A stretch of 64,000 bases of DNA. Origin: JAJXWB01 sp046349215 (GTDB lineage: Bacteria > Pseudomonadota > Alphaproteobacteria > Rhizobiales > Beijerinckiaceae). The notes beneath the pieces are model-generated. The model was not told where the DNA came from. It saw only the letters and a list, made by a program, of their open reading frames with translations, and made no database searches. The position numbers were made by a program, and so were the translations under genes. Position 1 is the stretch's first letter. Each line of letters starts with the position of its first letter. Shown here piece after piece: positions 8,126 to 16,844 of this stretch. The stretch spans positions 496,001-560,000 of the forward strand of contig JAXMCV010000003.1 in NCBI GenBank assembly GCA_046349215.1, read 5' to 3'.

Positions 8126-8838
8126 CAGGCGACCGCGCCCTGCTGCAGGTCGGCAAGACCGGCGATGCCCTTCTTGGCCAGCGCCAGCATCTCGGCAAGC
8201 TGCTTCTCGTCGAAGGTCTCGTTTTCGGCGGTCATCTGGATTTCGACCAGCCCGCCCTTGCCCGTGATGACGAAATTGGCGTCGGTCTCGGCGGCGGAAT
8301 CCTCGTCGTAGTCGAGGTCCAGCACGGTGACGCCCTTGTAGACGCCGCAGGAGACGGCGGCGACGCGGTCCTTGAGCGGGTTGTCCTTGATGATCGAGCG
8401 GCCGCGCATCCACTTCAGGCAATCGTGCAGCGCCACCCAGGCGCCGGTGATCGAGGCCGTGCGGGTGCCGCCGTCGGCCTGGATTACGTCGCAATCCACC
8501 GTGATCTGGCGTTCGCCCAGCGCCGAAAGATTGGTGACGGCGCGCAGCGAACGGCCGATCAGCCTCTGGATTTCCTGAGTCCGGCCAGATTGTTTGCCCG
8601 AGGCCGATTCGCGGCGGGTGCGGGTATGGGTGGCGCGCGGCAGCATGGAATATTCCGCCGTCACCCAGCCGCGGCCCTGGCCGCGCAGCCACATCGGCGG
8701 CTTGTCCTCCAGCGAGGCGGTGCAGAGCACGTGCGTATTGCCGAACTTCACCAGGCACGACCCCTCGGCGTAGCGGGCGACGTTGCGTTCGAGCGTGACG
8801 GCGCGCATTTCATCGGGGGCGCGTTTGGAGGGGCGCAT
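8125..8838 (-). CDS. rph: Ribonuclease PH
   Basis: This 237-residue phosphorolytic 3'-5' exoribonuclease trims tRNA precursors. It starts MRPSKRAPDEMRAVTLERNV, the conserved N-terminus, and carries LVKFGNTHVLCTASLEDKPP, GWVTAEYSMLPRATHTRTRR and QVDGGTRTASITGAWVAL-type sequence (here QADGGTRTASITGAW) of the phosphate-binding site. The ATG has AAGGA seven bases upstream. It is the first gene of rph-rdgB-hemW. In many Hyphomicrobiales this block is divergent from hrcA-grpE; here its divergent neighbour is a drug exporter, and grpE lies about 45 kb away. Confidence 0.97.
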   Translation of the reverse strand: MRPSKRAPDEMRAVTLERNVARYAEGSCLVKFGNTHVLCTASLEDKPPMWLRGQGRGWVTAEYSMLPRATHTRTRRESASGKQSGRTQEIQRLIGRSLRAVTNLSALGERQITVDCDVIQADGGTRTASITGAWVALHDCLKWMRGRSIIKDNPLKDRVAAVSCGVYKGVTVLDLDYDEDSAAETDANFVITGKGGLVEIQMTAENETFDEKQLAEMLALAKKGIAGLADLQQGAVA

Positions 8839-8906
8839 CGCAATTCCTTCGGTTCAGGTCGGCGCTTTCTCGGGCCGGCTGGAATTGATTGTCAATAGCG
8901 CCAATT

Positions 8907-10439
8907 ATGGCGGGCCGTTTGCGCCGGAACCCGTCCTTGAGCTCTCCCGAATCCCAAATGCCGCCGGCGCCCGCGTCCGGACCGGAGGGCAAGGCCTCCT
9001 TCCTGCAGATTTTCCCGTCGATCGTACTGCCGATGTTCATCGCGGTGCTCGACCAGACGATCGTCGCCACCGCGCTGCCGGCGATGACGTCGCAACTGGG
9101 CGACGTTCAGCTCATCGCCTGGATCGTCGTTTCCTACCTCATCGCCAACACGATCGCCGCGCCCGTCTACGGCCGGCTCGGCGACGTGCTCGGTCGGGCG
9201 CGGATGATGAATGTCGCTCTTCTGGTGATGATGGCGGGTTCCGTCGGCTGCGCGCTGGCGCCCAATGTCGCGGTCCTGATCGGCGCCCGCATTGTGCAGG
9301 GCCTCGGCGGCGGCGGCCTGATGACGCTGTCGCAATCGCTGATCTCGGAAAGCGTGCCGCCGCGCGACCGCGCGCGCTACCAAGGCTATCTGGCGGCCGT
9401 CGTCGTCTTCTCGAACGCGTTCGGGCCGGTTGTGGGCGGCTGGCTGACCAGTCTGTTCGGCTGGCGTTCGATCTTCTGGATCAACCTGCCGCTCGGGGTC
9501 GGCGCCTTGGCGTTCGCGCGACGGTTGCCGCGCCGCAAGCCGGCCAGCGGCGAATTCCGGTTCGATACGCCTGGCCTGCTGTTCTTCGTCCTGTTCGTCG
9601 CGCCCGCGCTGGTCGCACTAGAGCAGATCAGGCACGTGACAGGCGTCAACGTACCCGCCACGCTCGCGCTCGCGGCGCTGGCGCTGTGCTCGCTGGCGCT
9701 GCTGGTGCGGCGCGAACTCGGCATCGCCCAACCGCTCTTTCCCTTCTCGTTGCTGCGCGATCCGACAATCTGGCGCTCGGACGCGATGGCTGCCTGCCAT
9801 GGCGCGGCGCTCGTCTCGCTGATCGCCTATGCGCCGGTCTATCTGCGCGCGGCGCGCGGCCTGACGCCGTCGCAGACCGGCTATTTCCTTCTCCCCATCG
9901 CCTTCGGCATCGGGCTCGGATCGCTCGTCACCGGGCGGCTCGTCAGCCGCACCGGACGCACGGCGATCTTCCCGTCGATCTCGCTCGTTCCCGTCGCGAT
10001 CACGCTGTTTCTTGTCGGCCTGTTCCACGAACGCATCTCGCCATTCTGGCTGTCGGCGATCATCGGAATCATGTCGCTGTTCATGGGGTCGGTCATGGGC
10101 GTCGTACAGGTGACGGTGCAGAACGCCGCCGGCTTCGGAATGCTCGGCGCGGCTGCCGGATCTGTGCAATTCTCGCGCGCCATAGGCGCGTCCTTCGGCA
10201 CGGCGCTCGTTGGCGCACTGATGCTCGCCGTGTTCACCGCGCACGACCCGGGCGGCGTCGCGGTGTTCGGCGACCTGCTGGAGCACGGGCCGGCTGCGCT
10301 GATCGGCCTGTCGCCTGACCTGCGAACACTTGCCGAAAGCGCGCTCGTCGCGAGCTTCCGCACCGTCTTCCTGACGATCGACGCCTTTGTCGTGCTGGCG
10401 CTCGTCGTCGCATGGTCGATCCCGACGCGGCGGCTTTGA
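8907..10439 (+). CDS. MFS transporter, DHA2 (EmrB-type) family
   Basis: This exporter of about 510 residues appears to have 14 transmembrane helices. The first helix carries FIAVLDQTIVATALPAM, motif D1 of DHA2 drug:H+ antiporters. YGRLGDVLGRARMM is motif A, and IGARIVQGLGGGGLMTLSQS is motif B with its Arg. The family exports lipophilic drugs and other amphiphilic compounds across the inner membrane. No membrane-fusion EmrA partner or TetR regulator is adjacent. The start is uncertain: a TTG at 8889 and ATGs at 8907 and 8958 are all in frame, and none has a good ribosome-binding site. The gene ends seven bases from the convergent acyltransferase. Confidence 0.88.
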   Translation: MAGRLRRNPSLSSPESQMPPAPASGPEGKASFLQIFPSIVLPMFIAVLDQTIVATALPAMTSQLGDVQLIAWIVVSYLIANTIAAPVYGRLGDVLGRARMMNVALLVMMAGSVGCALAPNVAVLIGARIVQGLGGGGLMTLSQSLISESVPPRDRARYQGYLAAVVVFSNAFGPVVGGWLTSLFGWRSIFWINLPLGVGALAFARRLPRRKPASGEFRFDTPGLLFFVLFVAPALVALEQIRHVTGVNVPATLALAALALCSLALLVRRELGIAQPLFPFSLLRDPTIWRSDAMAACHGAALVSLIAYAPVYLRAARGLTPSQTGYFLLPIAFGIGLGSLVTGRLVSRTGRTAIFPSISLVPVAITLFLVGLFHERISPFWLSAIIGIMSLFMGSVMGVVQVTVQNAAGFGMLGAAAGSVQFSRAIGASFGTALVGALMLAVFTAHDPGGVAVFGDLLEHGPAALIGLSPDLRTLAESALVASFRTVFLTIDAFVVLALVVAWSIPTRRL

Positions 10440-10445
10440 GCGCGT

Positions 10446-11633
10446 TCAATTCGTCAGCGCGGACGCGATCCGCATGCCGGCGAGAACCAAGACGAGTGCG
10501 CCGGCCGGGACGAGATAGACATGCGCGGCGGCCGAGGCGACGAGGCCCGACGGTTCGGTTTCGCGCATCGGCGGCAAGGCTGGCGGCCCGCGACGACGCA
10601 ACCATTGACGCAGGGGCGCTTTGAACCGGCGGTTGACGAACCAGGCCACAGCGAGGCTCGCAACGCAGGCCGCGACGATCATGGCGGCGATCGTCGCGGG
10701 ATGCGGGCTTCCCAGGACCCGCACCGCCTGCACGAGCGCAAGACCCACAAAGGTGTGCAGGAGGAATGTTCCGAACGTCAGCTCGGAAAGAAATCGCACT
10801 GCCTTCGTGGCGACGGAATCACGAAAGCGGCCAAAGTCGGTCGTCGCCGCGCACAAGAGCAGCAACGGGAAGGCGGCCAAAGTGACCTCCTGCGGCGCAT
10901 CGGCAAGAATCATTGTCAGCGTCGCCGCGCCGAACATCGCCGTTGTCACGCCGGAGACGCGCCATCCCGGGTGCGCCTCGACGAAACGGAACACGGCGAT
11001 CCCCGCGAAGAAGGACGGCAGGGCGCGCAGCGCTCCGAAATCCCAGGTCGCTTCGGTCCATGGCGTCATGCCAGCGCACGCGCGCCAGACGTGCAGCACA
11101 GCGGCGCAAGCGACAATCAGGGCGATCGAACCCGCCACCCGCAGACGCGCTGAGATCGCGACGAGCGCCGGGAAAAGCAGCAGCAGGAACGCTTCCGCCG
11201 ACAATGACCACGAGGGCGAGTTGAGCGAGGGTCCGGACGTGACGTTCCATGCGTGCAGCAGGAAGAGGTTGTGCGGCGCGAGACGCGGATCGAACCCGTC
11301 CGGCACGCGTATCCTGTAACCGGCCATCGTCGCCGCCACGCCGATCAGGATCAGCGCCAGGATGGTCGCGGCGTGGAGCGGATAGAGGCGGGCGAAACGG
11401 GCCCAGAGGAAGTCGTAGTAGAGAGCGGGCCGTCCAACCTTGTCAGCATAGGCTTCGGCAAGAACGAAGCCGCTGAGTACGAAAAAGAAATCGACGAAAT
11501 TCCAGCGATCCACCCGCTCCAGCGGGACGCCTGAATATTGGTGGAGATGCGCCAGAAAGTGCGCCGTCATCACGCCGAGCGCTGCCAGAACCCGAAAAAG
11601 GTCGAGACCGAGGCGTCGATCCGAATGCCGCAT
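10446..11633 (-). CDS. Acyltransferase family 3 (OafA/ExoZ-like) membrane protein
   Basis: This protein of 395 residues has about ten transmembrane helices. It opens GLDLFRVLAALGVMTAHFLA, with the catalytic-type His of acyltransferase 3 family enzymes, and then RWNFVDFFFVLSGFVLAEAY and WARFARLYPLHAATILAL, whose Arg residues are typical of the family. Members transfer acyl groups onto surface sugars (O-antigen, exopolysaccharide, Nod factors). I chose the ATG at 11633, which has AGGAG about a dozen bases upstream, over the ATG at 11666, which has none. No polysaccharide cluster is adjacent, so the acceptor is unknown. Confidence 0.88.
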   Translation of the reverse strand: MRHSDRRLGLDLFRVLAALGVMTAHFLAHLHQYSGVPLERVDRWNFVDFFFVLSGFVLAEAYADKVGRPALYYDFLWARFARLYPLHAATILALILIGVAATMAGYRIRVPDGFDPRLAPHNLFLLHAWNVTSGPSLNSPSWSLSAEAFLLLLFPALVAISARLRVAGSIALIVACAAVLHVWRACAGMTPWTEATWDFGALRALPSFFAGIAVFRFVEAHPGWRVSGVTTAMFGAATLTMILADAPQEVTLAAFPLLLLCAATTDFGRFRDSVATKAVRFLSELTFGTFLLHTFVGLALVQAVRVLGSPHPATIAAMIVAACVASLAVAWFVNRRFKAPLRQWLRRRGPPALPPMRETEPSGLVASAAAHVYLVPAGALVLVLAGMRIASALTN

Positions 11634-11783
11634 AGAAAAATCGGCTCCTGCTGAAATCAGGACCATGCTGACGGATATTGGTTAAGTCTCCGGCAACGCC
11701 GCAAGCGCCGCGCGGCGGGACAGTCGCGCGTTTCCTTTCCCGCTGGACTTGCGCTACTTTTCGGCCGTTGGCGGGAGAAGCGC

Positions 11784-12617
11784 ATGAAGAATATTCTCGT
11801 CCCGATCGAGGAACACGATTTCATCGGTTCCGTGCTGGAGACCGCCTGGCGGTTCGCGCAGAATTTCGAGGGCCGCATCGAGGGCATTGCGCTCGGCCCG
11901 GACACCGGCGACCTGATCGCCGCCGACTTCGCCATCGCCGGCTCGATCTTCGACGAGAAGACTCGGCGCGAGCTGGTCGAGCACGCGCGGCAGGTTTTCG
12001 AGACTTTCATGAAGGCCCACGACGTGCCGGCGAGCGCCGCCGGCGTATCCGGCGTCAGCTACGGCTGGGCGGGCGGCGACATGAGCACCGACAGCGGCAT
12101 CGGCGCCTATGGGCGCGTCGCCGATATCGTGGTGATCGGCCGCCCTGGCGCAGGTCGTGGCGATCCTCGTCGCGCCACGCTCGAGTCCGTCCTGTTCGAG
12201 GCCGGGCGTCCCATCCTCATCGCGCCGCGCAAGGCGCCGGAAAAATTCGGCGAAACGATCGTCATTTCCTGGAACCGCTCGACAGAGACCGCGCGCACCG
12301 TCGGGTTCGCCATGCCGCTACTCAAACGGGCGAAGCGCATCGTCGTCCTCACCGTCTCCGGCGCCATGTCGCCCGGCCCCTCGGCGGAGGCGCTGGCGAA
12401 ATCGCTGCAGCGTCACGGACTGGCGGTCGACGTGGCCAATATCGATTCCGGCTCGCGGCCGGCCGGCAAGGTCATCCTCGAACAATGCGCGTCGCTCGGC
12501 GCCGACCTGCTGGTAAAGGGCGGCTATACGCAGAGCCGGCTCAGGCAGATGATCTTCGGCGGGGCGACGAGCGAAATCCTGGCGACCGCCGAATTGCCGG
12601 TCTTCATGGCGCACTGA
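11784..12617 (+). CDS. Universal stress protein with tandem UspA domains
   Basis: This 277-residue protein begins MKNILVPIEEHDFIGSVLE, typical of UspA. Its length fits two fused Usp domains of about 140 residues, the second starting near ETIVISWNRSTETARTVGFA. The C-terminal part KGGYTQSRLRQMIFGGATSE resembles the ATP-binding G-x2-G-x9-G segment. The start codon follows GGGAGAAGCGC. The last 14 bases overlap the end of the convergent glucosyltransferase gene. Usp proteins are stress- or energy-responsive cytoplasmic proteins; no target can be named here. Confidence 0.92.
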   Translation: MKNILVPIEEHDFIGSVLETAWRFAQNFEGRIEGIALGPDTGDLIAADFAIAGSIFDEKTRRELVEHARQVFETFMKAHDVPASAAGVSGVSYGWAGGDMSTDSGIGAYGRVADIVVIGRPGAGRGDPRRATLESVLFEAGRPILIAPRKAPEKFGETIVISWNRSTETARTVGFAMPLLKRAKRIVVLTVSGAMSPGPSAEALAKSLQRHGLAVDVANIDSGSRPAGKVILEQCASLGADLLVKGGYTQSRLRQMIFGGATSEILATAELPVFMAH

Positions 12618-14349
12618 GCTTCAGCGAGCCTTCGATCTCTTCCGGCGTCGCGCAGACGCCTCGGCGCACGAAGAACGCGCCCGCCCTCGGCGAGGCGGTG
12701 TATTTCGCGAAGGGAATCGCCAAGGCCTGACCCGCCACGAAGGGCAGAGCAAAAGGAATCGCGCCGGGCGCGCCGATCGCCAGGAGACCCAGCGCGCACC
12801 AGCCGAACAGGGTCGCCAGCCAGAAGGCGCGCGCGCAATCGCCCCACGACACGGCCGCCGCATCGCGGCGTTGGGATGCCCAGGTCAGGGAGCCGCCGAA
12901 GGGCAGGCCGAGCAGATAGAGCGCCGTCTGGAATCCGGTCGCGGCTGACAGCAGGAACGATGCGACGATCTCCATCGTCGCGCCGAGCGCGAATTTGAAC
13001 CCGCCGCCGTAGCGGTGCGCTTCGCGCGCGAAAAGTACATCCGCATAGCCGGCGAGTTTGGGCGCAAGCCCGATCGCCAGATAGACCGCAAAGAATGCAA
13101 TGGCCGAACCCGTCGGAAAGGTTGCTGAAGGTTCCGCGTCGAAGGGTTTGAGCGCCGCGAGCGCGACCAGGGCCTGCGAGGCCGGCAGGCCGATGAACAT
13201 CGAGATCGCCCAAGCGAGCTGAAAGCGGCTGATCGGCAAAAGCCCCGGCAGATCGAGCAGTCGCCAATATTGCATGTTGCCCTGGCACCAGCGCGTATCC
13301 CGCCGTGCGAACTCGACCATGTCGGGCGGGTTTTCCTCGAAACTCGCCGTCTCGACCGGCATGACGCGGACTTCGTAGCCGGCGCGTCGCATCAGCGCCG
13401 CCTCGATCTGGTCGTGCGACAGGATAGGTCCGCCGGGCAGCACGGGAAGCTTGCAATCCTCCAGAAACGGACGAATGCGCACGAGGGCGTTGTGGCCCCA
13501 GAAAGGTCCGCAATCGCCGGTCCACCACGAGGCGCCGAGCGTATAGCTACGCATGCCGGCGCGCATGCCGAACTGGAACAGACGCGCGAAGGCGGATGAC
13601 GACGGCGCGCCGACGACCAAGGACTGCAGAATGCCGATGCGCGGATGAGCGGCGGAAATTCTGGCCATGCGCAGGATGGCGTCGGCGCGCATGAAACTGT
13701 CGGCGTCGAGGACGAGCATCGAGTCATAATCGTCGCAATGATGCGCGCAGAAGTCGACGAGGTTGCCGGCCTTGAAGCCGGCATTGTCGCTGCGTCGCCG
13801 ATAATGGATGCGAGCCGCTGCGTCCGGACGCCGCGCCCGCCACTCCTGGACCAGGCGCTCTTCAGCGGCCGAGATCGCTTCGTCCGACGTGTCGCTCAGC
13901 AGAAGCCATCCGAAGCGACCGCCGTCGCTCGTGCCCGACAATTCCGCCTCCATGCGCGCGAATCGCGCGATGGCGCGCGCTGGATCCTCGTTGCGAATCG
14001 TCATGACGATGGCGATGCGCTCGCGGATCGGAATGTCGCCGTCGCCGGCCGCGAGGAAAGGGGCGGTGCGCTGCAGGCCGCTCCGGCTGAAGCAGGAAAG
14101 CCACAGTCCGAGCGCCGCATTGACGAAGCCGAGCACCGCCCAGGGCGAGGCGATCAGGAAGCAGACGAAAAAAGCGAAATCGAGCGCGCTCCAGCCGCCG
14201 GCGCCGAGGATGGCTGCAAGCCAGATGGCAAGACCGAGGTAAAGCGCCAGATTGAGCGCGAGCACGATCCGGCGTCGGCGCGCCAGCAGCGCTCCGTCCT
14301 GAAGGCCGGCCGGCGTGGTTCCGGCGTCGATTGCGTCGAAAGTCGTCAT
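12604..14349 (-). CDS. opgH: Glucan biosynthesis glucosyltransferase H (OpgH/MdoH family)
   Basis: This membrane glycosyltransferase of 581 residues belongs to family GT2. Helices flank a cytoplasmic catalytic domain holding IVMTIRNEDPARAIARFARM, SMLVLDADSFMRADAILRMA (the DxD region) and FARRDTRWCQGNMQYWRLLD (the Q/R-x-R-W region). OpgH polymerises UDP-glucose into the linear backbone of osmoregulated periplasmic glucans. It is shorter than E. coli OpgH (847 residues), because the long cytoplasmic N-terminal extension is missing. No opgG or opgC is present nearby, which is unusual. The ATG at 14349 (after GGCGG) is preferred over the one at 14358. The gene is divergent from the dehydrogenase of the next operon. 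Confidence 0.85.
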   Translation of the reverse strand: MTTFDAIDAGTTPAGLQDGALLARRRRIVLALNLALYLGLAIWLAAILGAGGWSALDFAFFVCFLIASPWAVLGFVNAALGLWLSCFSRSGLQRTAPFLAAGDGDIPIRERIAIVMTIRNEDPARAIARFARMEAELSGTSDGGRFGWLLLSDTSDEAISAAEERLVQEWRARRPDAAARIHYRRRSDNAGFKAGNLVDFCAHHCDDYDSMLVLDADSFMRADAILRMARISAAHPRIGILQSLVVGAPSSSAFARLFQFGMRAGMRSYTLGASWWTGDCGPFWGHNALVRIRPFLEDCKLPVLPGGPILSHDQIEAALMRRAGYEVRVMPVETASFEENPPDMVEFARRDTRWCQGNMQYWRLLDLPGLLPISRFQLAWAISMFIGLPASQALVALAALKPFDAEPSATFPTGSAIAFFAVYLAIGLAPKLAGYADVLFAREAHRYGGGFKFALGATMEIVASFLLSAATGFQTALYLLGLPFGGSLTWASQRRDAAAVSWGDCARAFWLATLFGWCALGLLAIGAPGAIPFALPFVAGQALAIPFAKYTASPRAGAFFVRRGVCATPEEIEGSLKLSAP

Positions 14350-14381
14350 CCGCCACATTCAATAGGTCAATTTGCGGGGAA

Positions 14382-15386
14382 ATGCGCGTGCTCGCGGTCG
14401 AAAATCCGGAACAGCCGACGATCGTCACCCGGGCCCTGTGGTATGTCGCGCCCAAGCGCGCCGAAATAAAGGCGGCGGAGATCGCCGCGCCGGGGCCCGA
14501 CGATGTCGCCGTGCGCACGCTGCGCTCGGCGATCAGCCGCGGCACCGAACGGCTGGTGTTCGAGGGCAACGTGCCGGAGAGCGAGTTCGCTTCGATGCGC
14601 GCGCCGATGCAGGCCGGCGCGTTTCCGTTTCCCGTGAAATACGGATATTGCGCGGTCGGTCGCGTCGAGCGGGGCGGCGGCCTCGAAGGCAGGCGGGTAT
14701 TCGCGCTGCATCCCCACCAGGATGTCTTCGTGTCGCCCGTCGCGGCCGTCACGCCGATCCCCGACGCCGTGCCCGATTCGCGCGCGACGCTGGCCGCCAA
14801 TATGGAAACAGCGCTCAACGCCCTCTGGGATTCCGGCGCAGGCCCGGGCGACCGCATCGCCATCGTCGGCGCCGGCGCGGTTGGCCTGCTGATCTGCCGA
14901 CTGGCGGCGCGTCTGCCCGGCGCCGAGGTCGTCGTCGTCGACCCCGACCTTTCCCGCCGGGAGATCGTCCAGGCTTTCGGAGCCGCCTTTGTCTCGCGCG
15001 CCGATCACGTGCGCGACTGCGATGTCGTGTTCCACACCTCCGCGACAGTGGACGGCCTCGCCGCGGCGATTTCAACATGCGGCTTCGAGGCGAAGCTTGT
15101 CGAAGCAAGCTGGTACGGCGCGAAGAAGGTCGAGGCGTCGCTCGGCGGGGCCTTTCATTCGCGGCGGATCAGGATCGTCTCGACCCAGGTCGGTCATGTC
15201 GCGCCTTCGCGGCGGGCCCGCTGGCCGCACGCCCGGCGGCTCGCCAAGGCGCTCGACCTGCTGATCGACGAAAAGCTCGACCTGCTGCTCGGCGAAGAGG
15301 TCGCTTTCGAAGACCTGCCGGGGGCGCTGCCGCGCCTGCTTGCGCCAGGGGCGTCGGGCGTGACAAGCATCGTAACCTACACCTGA
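14382..15386 (+). CDS. Zinc-type (MDR) dehydrogenase, first gene of a pterin-like cluster
   Basis: This 334-residue medium-chain dehydrogenase/reductase starts at an ATG behind GGGGA. A GroES-like N-terminal domain (TLRSAISRGTERLVFEGNVP, FPFPVKYGYCAVGRVERGG) leads to a Rossmann domain with IVGAGAVGLLICRLAARLP at about residues 161-179 and VVVVDPD for NAD(P). The classical catalytic Cys-His zinc ligands are not obvious. Genes of this type are often annotated as zinc-binding alcohol dehydrogenase next to a PTPS homologue in alphaproteobacteria. The next gene begins ten bases on, and the following three overlap by four bases, so this is one operon. Its role in the pathway is unknown. Confidence 0.8.
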   Translation: MRVLAVENPEQPTIVTRALWYVAPKRAEIKAAEIAAPGPDDVAVRTLRSAISRGTERLVFEGNVPESEFASMRAPMQAGAFPFPVKYGYCAVGRVERGGGLEGRRVFALHPHQDVFVSPVAAVTPIPDAVPDSRATLAANMETALNALWDSGAGPGDRIAIVGAGAVGLLICRLAARLPGAEVVVVDPDLSRREIVQAFGAAFVSRADHVRDCDVVFHTSATVDGLAAAISTCGFEAKLVEASWYGAKKVEASLGGAFHSRRIRIVSTQVGHVAPSRRARWPHARRLAKALDLLIDEKLDLLLGEEVAFEDLPGALPRLLAPGASGVTSIVTYT

Positions 15387-15396
15387 GAGATGCCAC

Positions 15397-15795
15397 ATGT
15401 TCGCCGTCGAAGTCCGCGCCCACGTCATGATCGCCCATTCCTTCAAAGGGGAATTGTTCGGGCCGGCGCAGCGCCTGCATGGCGCGACGTTTGTGATCGA
15501 TGTCGCCTTCTTCCGGCGCGAATTGTCGATGGACGGCGTCGTGGTCGACATCGGCCGTGCGCATGAAGCGCTCGATGCGACTTTGGCGCCGCTGAATTAC
15601 CGCAACCTCGACGAACTCCCGGAATTTTCCGGCAAGCAGACGACGACCGAATATCTCGCCTTCCATATCTTCTCGAAGATGGCGGAAGCGGCGCGCGCCG
15701 GAAGGCTCGGCCCGGGCGGCGAGGCGATCGAGAAGATCCGCGTGACGCTGCACGAATCGCATGTGGCGCGCGGCTGGTACGAAGGCGCGCTGTGA
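15397..15795 (+). CDS. Divergent 6-pyruvoyl-tetrahydropterin synthase/QueD family protein
   Basis: This 132-residue protein has the T-fold of the PTPS/QueD family, which converts dihydroneopterin triphosphate to pyruvoyl- or carboxy-tetrahydropterin. The core pattern MIAHSFKGELFGPAQRLHGA keeps two zinc-type His (14 and 28). The third, from the HGH motif, is Ala30, and the catalytic Cys of QueD aligns with Ala24. The His of the usual DHxxLN motif also appears lost (APLNYRNLDELP), whereas the late Glu is kept (LHESHVARGWYEG). It may bind a pterin or act by another chemistry. Its stop overlaps the GTG of the glycosyltransferase. Confidence 0.75.
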   Translation: MFAVEVRAHVMIAHSFKGELFGPAQRLHGATFVIDVAFFRRELSMDGVVVDIGRAHEALDATLAPLNYRNLDELPEFSGKQTTTEYLAFHIFSKMAEAARAGRLGPGGEAIEKIRVTLHESHVARGWYEGAL

Positions 15796-16844
15796 ACCTG
15801 CGACTCGACTTCGCGTTTCCCGGCGACTTGCGTCTACCGACCGGCGGCTATGGCTACGACCGGCGCGTCATCGCGGAATTGCGGACGCTCGGCGCGCAGG
15901 TGCGTGAAATCTCGCTACCCGCGTCCTTTCCGTTTCCGTCGCCGGACGACCTCGAGACAAGCCGCCGGCTGCTCACGAACGACCAGCGCGATGCGCTCAT
16001 TATCGACGGCCTCGCGTTCGGGGCGCTGCCAGAGGAAACGATCTACGCGCTCGCGCCGAAGCCGGTCGCTCTCGTGCACCACCCGCTCTGCCTCGAAACG
16101 GGACTGGAGCCTCTCCGCGCGGACGCGTTGCGCGCATCGGAAACGAGGGCGCTCGCGCATGCCGGCGCGGTCCTCGTCACGAGCCGCATGACGGCGGACA
16201 TCGTCGCGCGCGACTTCGGAGTGCATGCGTCAAAACTGTTCGCGGCCGAACCCGGCATCGATCGCGCGCCTCGCGCCACCGGATCGAGCGACGGAATCGT
16301 GCGCCTGCTCTCCGTCGGCTCGCTTCTGCCGCGCAAGGGCTATGGCGATCTCCTGCATGCGCTGTCGGGCGTGACCGGCGAATGGTCGTTGACGATCGTC
16401 GGCTCCGACGAACTCGATCCAGATTGCGCACGCAGCGTGAAGGGCCTGCGCGCTGTTCTCGGGCTGCCGGCGCGCGTCGCGTTGACAGGCGCGCTTCCCG
16501 CAGAGGCGGTGGCGACGCATTACCTAGACGCCGATGTCTTCGTCACCGCCTCCCATTTCGAAGGTTATGGCATGGCCATCGCTGAAGCGATCGCGCGCGG
16601 ACTGCCTGTCGTGACGACGCGCGAAGTCGCGGTCGCCGGCGCGGCGCCCACCGACGCCGCGCTCGTCTATCCGGCCGGCGACGTCGGCGCCCTGCGGGAA
16701 CGCCTGTCCGGAATCGTCGGCGACGCCGCCTTGCGCGCTCGGCTTTCCGATCGCGCCTGGGCGGCGGCGCAAGCGCAACCGCGCTGGAGCGATGCGGCGC
16801 AGACGATGCTGCGCGCGATCGAAGCCGCGAGGCGCGCGTCGTGA
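15792..16844 (+). CDS. Glycosyltransferase, GT4 family
   Basis: This 350-residue protein starts at a GTG overlapping the previous stop (GTGA). It is a GT-B-fold enzyme: the N-terminal domain has LPTGGYGYDRRVIAELRTLG, the C-terminal domain LLSVGSLLPRKGYGDLLHAL, and the donor-binding EGYGMAIAEAIARGLPVVTT carries the E-x7-E pattern of retaining GT4 enzymes. It has no membrane segments. Placed between a PTPS homologue and a methyltransferase, it may glycosylate a pterin-like or other small molecule rather than a polysaccharide. The acceptor is inference only. Confidence 0.85.
   Translation: MNLRLDFAFPGDLRLPTGGYGYDRRVIAELRTLGAQVREISLPASFPFPSPDDLETSRRLLTNDQRDALIIDGLAFGALPEETIYALAPKPVALVHHPLCLETGLEPLRADALRASETRALAHAGAVLVTSRMTADIVARDFGVHASKLFAAEPGIDRAPRATGSSDGIVRLLSVGSLLPRKGYGDLLHALSGVTGEWSLTIVGSDELDPDCARSVKGLRAVLGLPARVALTGALPAEAVATHYLDADVFVTASHFEGYGMAIAEAIARGLPVVTTREVAVAGAAPTDAALVYPAGDVGALRERLSGIVGDAALRARLSDRAWAAAQAQPRWSDAAQTMLRAIEAARRAS

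Noticed and set aside
11667..11783. Possible FixK/FNR site before the universal stress protein
   Set aside because: No TTGAT-N4-ATCAA or close variant is present in this gap.
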